Shown here: piece after piece, positions 59,592 through 64,000 of the stretch
How the letters are laid out: every line of letters starts with the position of its first letter
Numbering within the stretch: the first letter of the stretch is position 1
Source: Phycisphaerales bacterium
GTDB lineage: Bacteria; Planctomycetota; Phycisphaerae; Phycisphaerales; UBA1924
Length of the DNA: 64,000 nucleotides
Direction of reading: 5' to 3'
NCBI GenBank assembly: GCA_027019265.1
Contig: JALUWX010000107.1
Location: 1 to 64,000, forward strand
Notes under the pieces: model-generated
Database searches by the model: none
What the model was told of the DNA's origin: nothing
The model's input: only the letters and a program-made list of their open reading frames with translations
Made by a program: the position numbers and the translations under genes

Positions 59592-61421
59592 TCAGGAGGA
59601 GAATCCGCCGTAGAGGAGGGGTGCGAGCGCGACACAGAGGATCCCGCAGATCAGGGTCAGGGGCCCCCCGAAGCGTGTGTAGTCGAGCCACTTGTACCCA
59701 CCCGGACCCATGACCATCAGGTTCGTCTGATAACCGATCGGGGTCGAGAACTCGCACGAAGCGGCGACGGTGATCGCGATGATGAAGGGGAGGGGGTTCA
59801 GGGACTGCTCGGCGGCGACGGCGACGGCGATGGGGAACATCAGCACGGCGGCGGCGTTGTTGGTCATCGTGGCCGTGAAGATCGAGGTCAGCGCGTAGAC
59901 GGCCGCGAGCAGCCCCCAGGGTCCGAGGGCTTGCGCCGAGGTGACGATGCTGTGCGCGATGGTTTCCGCGAGCCCGGTTTTGGTCATCGCGGCCCCAATC
60001 CCGAAGGACGCGCCGATGACGACGAGGATCTGGAAATCGACCCCCCGGCGCGCCTGGGGTCCGGTGCAGCATCGCGCCACGACCATGAGCCCGGCGGCGA
60101 GCATGGCGGCGACCATGGGCTCGAGGATCCCGAAGCTGAGGATCAGGACGAGGATCGCGAGCACGGAGAGCGCGATCCAGGCGCGATCGTGGCGCAGGGC
60201 GGCCGGGGTGATGCGCTCGTTGACGAGGTAGAAGTCACCCACAGCGCCGAACCGGTCCGCGAACCCGGGGGGCGCTTCGAGGAGGAGGGTGTCGCCGGGG
60301 CGCAGACTGATCTCGCCCAGCTTCCCGGGGAGGTCCTGACCCTGACGACGGACGGCGACGACGACCGCTCCGTACCTGGTTCGGATCCCGGACTGACGGA
60401 TCGTGAGCCCGACCAACGTGGAGTTGTTCGCGACGACGGCTTCCGTCAAGCGCAGGTTGGGTCGGTAGTGGGGGTCCGGGTCCTCATCGATGGACTCGTC
60501 CGGACCCGGGAGGGACGCTGGGACGAGCCCTTTGATCGATTGGAGATCGACGACGGACTCGAGATTCCCCACGAAAACAAGCACATCGCTGGCGCTGATG
60601 ACTTTGTCGGGAGTGGCGACGAGTGTTTCGTGCTCGCGCTCGATGCGCGCAAGGAACAGACCCGGGAGATTCCGGAGCCCGGCGGATTCGATGGTCTTCC
60701 CGACGATGGGGGAGTTGGGCTCGACCCGGAGGGCGGCGTGGTACCCGGACCCGTCCGCGCGCTCGAGCTGGTCGAACAGATCGTCCCGGTCCGGGAGGAG
60801 GGTTCGCCCCATGAGGATGATGTACGTGAGCCCGACGAGCGCGATGGGGATCCCCACGAGCGCGATCGTGAACATCCCGAACTCGATGGTGGAGCCGTCG
60901 GGGGTGAGGAGTTGTTCATCCGAGACGAGCTTCGCGACGACGACGTTGGTCGAGGTCCCGATGAGGGTGCAGACCCCCCCGAGGATCGAAGCGAACGAGA
61001 GCGGCATGTAGAGGCGCGAGGGAGAGAGGTTCGATCGACGCGCGATCGCGGCGAGGGTGGGGAGGAACATCGCGACGATCGGGGTGTTGTTGATGAAGGC
61101 GCTCATCCCCAGCACGGGCGCGGCCATCCGGATCTGGGCGCCCCGTTCGGTCTTGGGCCGCCCGAGGAGGATCGCGGTGATGCGCGCCATCGCGCCCGTC
61201 TCCTTCATCCCGGCGGCGACGATGTAGAGCATCGCGACGGTCATGACGGCTTGGTTCGCGAACCCCGAGATCGCTTCCTCGGGTTCGAGCACCCCCGTGA
61301 TGAGCAAGACGAGAAGGACCCCCATCATGATGATGTCTGCGCCGAATCGGCCCAGCGCCATCGTCCCGATCATCAGGACGATCAGCGATCCGGTCAGGAT
61401 GGGTTCCCAGGACTCGATCAT
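59592..61421 (-). CDS. SLC13-family permease with paired TrkA-C domains
   Basis: A 609-residue inner-membrane transporter of the divalent anion/sodium symporter (SLC13/CitT) family. N-terminal half (about residues 1-205) with GMSAFINNTPIVAMFLPTL and a SILGGVCTLIGTSTNVVVA loop; two cytoplasmic TrkA-C (RCK-C) domains between about 220 and 405; and a second membrane half with ASFGIGAAMTKTGLAETIA and SIFTATMTNNAAAVLMFPIAVAVA. This pattern, including the SNT/NNT motifs, fits sulfate permeases of this group. The genes beside it (cysQ, cysC, cysD) make sulfate the likely substrate. Only 3 bases separate it from cysQ, so the three minus-strand genes form an operon. Confidence 0.88.
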   Translation of the reverse strand: MIESWEPILTGSLIVLMIGTMALGRFGADIIMMGVLLVLLITGVLEPEEAISGFANQAVMTVAMLYIVAAGMKETGAMARITAILLGRPKTERGAQIRMAAPVLGMSAFINNTPIVAMFLPTLAAIARRSNLSPSRLYMPLSFASILGGVCTLIGTSTNVVVAKLVSDEQLLTPDGSTIEFGMFTIALVGIPIALVGLTYIILMGRTLLPDRDDLFDQLERADGSGYHAALRVEPNSPIVGKTIESAGLRNLPGLFLARIEREHETLVATPDKVISASDVLVFVGNLESVVDLQSIKGLVPASLPGPDESIDEDPDPHYRPNLRLTEAVVANNSTLVGLTIRQSGIRTRYGAVVVAVRRQGQDLPGKLGEISLRPGDTLLLEAPPGFADRFGAVGDFYLVNERITPAALRHDRAWIALSVLAILVLILSFGILEPMVAAMLAAGLMVVARCCTGPQARRGVDFQILVVIGASFGIGAAMTKTGLAETIAHSIVTSAQALGPWGLLAAVYALTSIFTATMTNNAAAVLMFPIAVAVAAEQSLNPLPFIIAITVAASCEFSTPIGYQTNLMVMGPGGYKWLDYTRFGGPLTLICGILCVALAPLLYGGFSS

Positions 61422-61424
61422 GTA

Positions 61425-62459
61425 TTACACATCATCGGCACCGATCCCAAGCTCCTTGATCGCGCGGAGCACGAGCCCGTGGACTCTGGGGGGGGCGCAG
61501 ATCACGCCCTTGTTGTTCGCGAGCCCGCGCCCCTGGGAGAAGTCGAGGTTGCGCCCGTGGATGTCCGTCACGAACGCGCCGGACTCGGAGGCGATGCACG
61601 CGCCGGCGGCGTGGTCCCAGATGCGCTCGACGTAGTCCTTGCGCGTTGGGAGACGGAGGTACGCGTCCGCTTGTCCTCGCGCGACGACGGCGTATTTGCA
61701 TTGGGAATCGAGACGGACGGGATCCCCGGCCGACCCGTGACCCTCGGACTCGATCCACTCCAGGATCCGATCCGTGTCAGAGACGTTCGAGTGCGCCGCT
61801 TCGACGGAGCCGCAGACACTGATCTCGTCCTCCTCGAAGTGATCGAGACGGGTGATCCGGATGGTGTCTGCGTGGATGTCGTCGCAGCGGGTTTCGTAGA
61901 CCCCGTCCCCCTGGATCGCCATGTACAGACACCCGTGCTCGTCTCGTTCGTCGAGGGGCGCGGACATGTCGATCGGGAGGTTCGGGCACCCCATGACCCC
62001 GATGGTCGGGGTCCCGTTCTCGATGTATCCGAGCGCGACGGCGTATTGCTGGTTCCGGAGGAAGCCCTTGGTGCCGTCGATCGGGTCGAGGGTCCAGAAG
62101 TGATCGTGGTGGGTGTCGGACGCGCCGAGATCGATCGCTTCGAGGATCTTCGTGTCGGTCGCGTCTTCCCAGACGGTTTTCGCCGCGGCGACGGTCGCGT
62201 CGAGGATCGCGGCGTTGTCTTCATCGCGCAGGAACTCGGAGTGCTCCTCCGCGACAAGCTTGAGATCCGACCCGAGCTTCTGGCGCAGGACCATCGCGAC
62301 GACGGCTTGGGATGCATAGTCGGCGATCGTCACGGGGGATTTGTCGTCCTTCGTGATCTTCCGGATCGAGTCGAGGTTGTCCTGGACTTCCTTGCACACG
62401 ATCGAAGCGGCGGTGACAGCTTCACGCGCAGCGGTGGCAAAGCGGGCGTAGTCGGTCAT
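61425..62459 (-). CDS. cysQ: 3'(2'),5'-bisphosphate nucleotidase (PAP phosphatase)
   Basis: Removes the 3'-phosphate of adenosine 3',5'-bisphosphate, the by-product of PAPS use, and so keeps sulfate activation running. A 344-residue Mg-dependent, Li-sensitive-type phosphatase: VAEEHSEF (Glu71, Glu72), DPIDGTKGF (125-133) and [19 protein letters not shown] near the end are the metal and phosphate motifs. The track ORF extends upstream to 62990, but ATG 62459 fits. Its start overlaps the cysC stop (ATGA). Confidence 0.93.
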   Translation of the reverse strand: MTDYARFATAAREAVTAASIVCKEVQDNLDSIRKITKDDKSPVTIADYASQAVVAMVLRQKLGSDLKLVAEEHSEFLRDEDNAAILDATVAAAKTVWEDATDTKILEAIDLGASDTHHDHFWTLDPIDGTKGFLRNQQYAVALGYIENGTPTIGVMGCPNLPIDMSAPLDERDEHGCLYMAIQGDGVYETRCDDIHADTIRITRLDHFEEDEISVCGSVEAAHSNVSDTDRILEWIESEGHGSAGDPVRLDSQCKYAVVARGQADAYLRLPTRKDYVERIWDHAAGACIASESGAFVTDIHGRNLDFSQGRGLANNKGVICAPPRVHGLVLRAIKELGIGADDV

Positions 62460-63091
62460 GATCGGGGTTCCTTCGGGATGAGGTCGCGCGCGATGAGCTC
62501 TTCGATGAGGCGCTGCGCGGCGTGTTCGATGGAGTATTGGGTTGTGTCGATCTCGATCTCGGGGTCCTCGGGGGTCTCGTAGGGGTCGTCGATCCCTGTG
62601 AAACCCTTGATCTCTCCTGCGCGGGCTTTCTTGTACAGACCCTTGGGGTCGCGCGATTCGCAGACCTCGAGGGGGGTGTTCACGAAGACCTCGAGGAAGG
62701 GGATGCCGTCCTTGGTGTGGGTGTCCCGGACGAGCTTCCGATCCGCGCGGTAGGGGGAGATGAAGGAGGAGAGGGTGAGGACCCCGGAGTCGCTGAAGAG
62801 CTTCGCGACTTCCCCGACCCTCCGGATGTTCTCGGTCCGGTCCTCGGCGGAGAACCCGAGGTTCGCGTTGAGCCCGTGCCGGACGTTGTCGCCGTCGAGC
62901 CGGTAGCACAGGCAGTTCCGCTGGATGAGGGCGTGCTCGAGGGCGACGGCGATGGTCGATTTCCCCGAGCCCGAGAGCCCGGTGAACCACAGGGTCGCGC
63001 CCCGATGCCCGAGGACTCTGGCACGGTCATCCCGGCCGATCTCGCCGTCGTGCCAGACGATGTTGGAGGATTTGGGCTCGGGTTGGCTCAC
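62456..63091 (-). CDS. cysC: Adenylylsulfate (APS) kinase
   Basis: Phosphorylates APS to PAPS. A 211-residue protein from GTG 63091 with GAGGA upstream. P-loop GLSGSGKST at about residues 38-46, then [37 protein letters not shown] and [15 protein letters not shown], the APS kinase pattern. [43 protein letters not shown] is the lid. It is separate from the adenylyltransferase, not fused as in CysNC. It overlaps cysQ by 4 bases and is divergent from cysD. Confidence 0.95.
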   Translation of the reverse strand: MSQPEPKSSNIVWHDGEIGRDDRARVLGHRGATLWFTGLSGSGKSTIAVALEHALIQRNCLCYRLDGDNVRHGLNANLGFSAEDRTENIRRVGEVAKLFSDSGVLTLSSFISPYRADRKLVRDTHTKDGIPFLEVFVNTPLEVCESRDPKGLYKKARAGEIKGFTGIDDPYETPEDPEIEIDTTQYSIEHAAQRLIEELIARDLIPKEPRS

Positions 63092-63353
63092 AACGGGTCC
63101 TCGAATCAATGGACGGTGCTCGATCGACGATATGGCCGGACACGTCGCCGGTCCGAGAACCGGGCTGAGCAAACCATGGCGCTGTCTATACTTCGGTCCT
63201 CGGTCTGTCACGGGTCGGCGAATCTGCCTTGAGGGGCTGGAATCGTGGTCCGATGAGGTCCGAGACGCGGAACGCATGCGCACCCCGCGGATTCCTGAGG
63301 ATCATGCGCGCCCTTCTCGGGACGCGAGCGACGACGACCCGGAGCGATCACGG
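63092..63353. promoter_or_regulatory. Divergent region between cysC and cysD
   Basis: 262 bases with no coding frame I would support. It should carry promoters for the minus-strand cysC-cysQ-permease operon and the plus-strand cysD gene. I could not pick a clear -10/-35 pair or a known regulatory repeat by eye. Confidence 0.35.
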
Positions 63354-64000
63354 ATGGCCCAATCGGCGGAACACACGCAGTACAAGCTGACCCACCTGAA
63401 AGCGCTGGAAGCGGAAGCGATCCACATCATGCGCGAGGTCGCCGCTCAGTTCGAGCGCCCGGCGCTGATGTTCTCGGGGGGGAAGGACTCGATCGTCATG
63501 GTCCGTCTCGCCGAGAAGGCGTTCCGGCCGGCGAAGTTCCCGTTCCCACTCCTCCATGTTGACACGGGACATAACTTCCCCGAAGCGCTGGAGTTCCGCG
63601 ATGCGCTCGTGGATCGTTTGGGTGAGCGGCTCATCGTCCACAAGGTCCAGGACATGATCGACAAGGGGCTCGCAACGGAGGACCCGGGGCCGTTCCCGTC
63701 GAGGAACCGAGCGCAGATCCCGACCCTCCTGGACGCGATCGAGACCTACCGGTTCGATGCGCTCTTCGGGGGTGCACGCCGGGACGAAGAGAAAGCCCGC
63801 GCGAAGGAGCGGATCTTCTCGTTCCGGGACGAGTTCGGACAGTGGGACCCCAAGAACCAGCGCCCCGAGCTCTGGAACCTCTACAACGGACGTCACCAGA
63901 TGGGCGAGAACATCCGGGTGTTCCCGATCTCCAACTGGACGGAGATGGATGTCTGGCAGTACATCATGCTCGAGGACATCGAGATCCCGAGCCTGTACTT
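63354..64000 (+). CDS. cysD: Sulfate adenylyltransferase subunit 2 (partial, cut by window end)
   Basis: Not in the ORF track because it has no stop in the window. Small subunit of ATP sulfurylase, which makes APS from ATP and sulfate with CysN. From ATG 63354 it reads MAQSAEHTQYKLTHLKALEAE and continues to the last base (about 215 residues). The PP-loop FSGGKDS is at residues 40-46; HVDTGHNFPE, GGARRDEEKARAKERIFSFRDEFGQWDPKNQRPELWNLYNG and FPISNWTEMDVW are all family signatures. GGAG stands 12 bases before the ATG. cysN would be expected next. Confidence 0.95.
   Translation, partial: MAQSAEHTQYKLTHLKALEAEAIHIMREVAAQFERPALMFSGGKDSIVMVRLAEKAFRPAKFPFPLLHVDTGHNFPEALEFRDALVDRLGERLIVHKVQDMIDKGLATEDPGPFPSRNRAQIPTLLDAIETYRFDALFGGARRDEEKARAKERIFSFRDEFGQWDPKNQRPELWNLYNGRHQMGENIRVFPISNWTEMDVWQYIMLEDIEIPSLY

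Noticed and set aside
58452-62582. 1376-residue plus-strand ORF
   Set aside because: Antisense shadow of the epimerase, SLC13 permease and cysQ genes; acidic and repetitive, with no domain.

Overview
The window is high-GC bacterial DNA that most resembles a planctomycete of the class Phycisphaerae. This is an inference from protein features, not from a marker gene. The features are secreted proteins ending in a PAPGA-ALLGL-G-RRR sorting tail (PEP-CTERM type), a dockerin-like Ca-binding tail, many secreted proteins with an N-terminal 'YQG-L-NGAPA-G' domain, a lysine-rich histone H1-like protein, and small membrane proteins with a C-terminal CPECG zinc ribbon. No rRNA, clear tRNA, CRISPR array or transposase was seen.

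Positions 1-9.5 kb carry mixed housekeeping genes: the end of a TPR-like protein, a compact NuoG (complex I), TruA, two tandem zinc-ribbon membrane proteins, a GNAT acetyltransferase, a secreted YQG protein, a GT4 glycosyltransferase, a CBS-pair protein, a HIT hydrolase and a third zinc-ribbon protein. Positions 9.5-25 kb carry a dockerin-tailed exported protein, a class II DAHP synthase whose 3' end is duplicated around a 550-bp low-GC insert, a polyferredoxin-TPR fusion, the H1-like protein, a Cys-rich DUF1450-like protein, two tandem secreted S74 (endosialidase-chaperone) proteins, a divergent pair (thioredoxin-like exported protein and S41 peptidase) and an AAC(6')-like acetyltransferase.

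Positions 25.6-59.5 kb are mainly a large surface-polysaccharide region. It holds fcl and gmd (GDP-fucose), two Wzx-like flippases (one fused to an endonuclease/exonuclease/phosphatase domain), a Wzy/WaaL-type O-antigen enzyme, several GT4 and GT2 glycosyltransferases, two pyruvyltransferases, four left-handed beta-helix acetyltransferases, a formyltransferase, a deacetylase of the type found in exosortase loci, a UbiA-family (DPPR synthase-like) prenyltransferase, a multi-pass membrane protein and an SDR epimerase. A large zinc metalloprotease sits inside it and two PEP-CTERM proteins lie beside the deacetylase. Together these genes would make, modify (pyruvylate, acetylate, formylate), export and polymerise a complex exopolysaccharide and supply proteins to be anchored with it.

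Positions 59.6-64 kb are a sulfate-assimilation cluster: an SLC13-type permease, cysQ and cysC on the minus strand, and cysD divergent on the plus strand and cut by the window end. Many genes within blocks overlap by ATGA, indicating tightly coupled operons. Three genes (3378-3914, 11978-12460, 24949-25641) are visibly lower in GC than their neighbours and may be recent arrivals.
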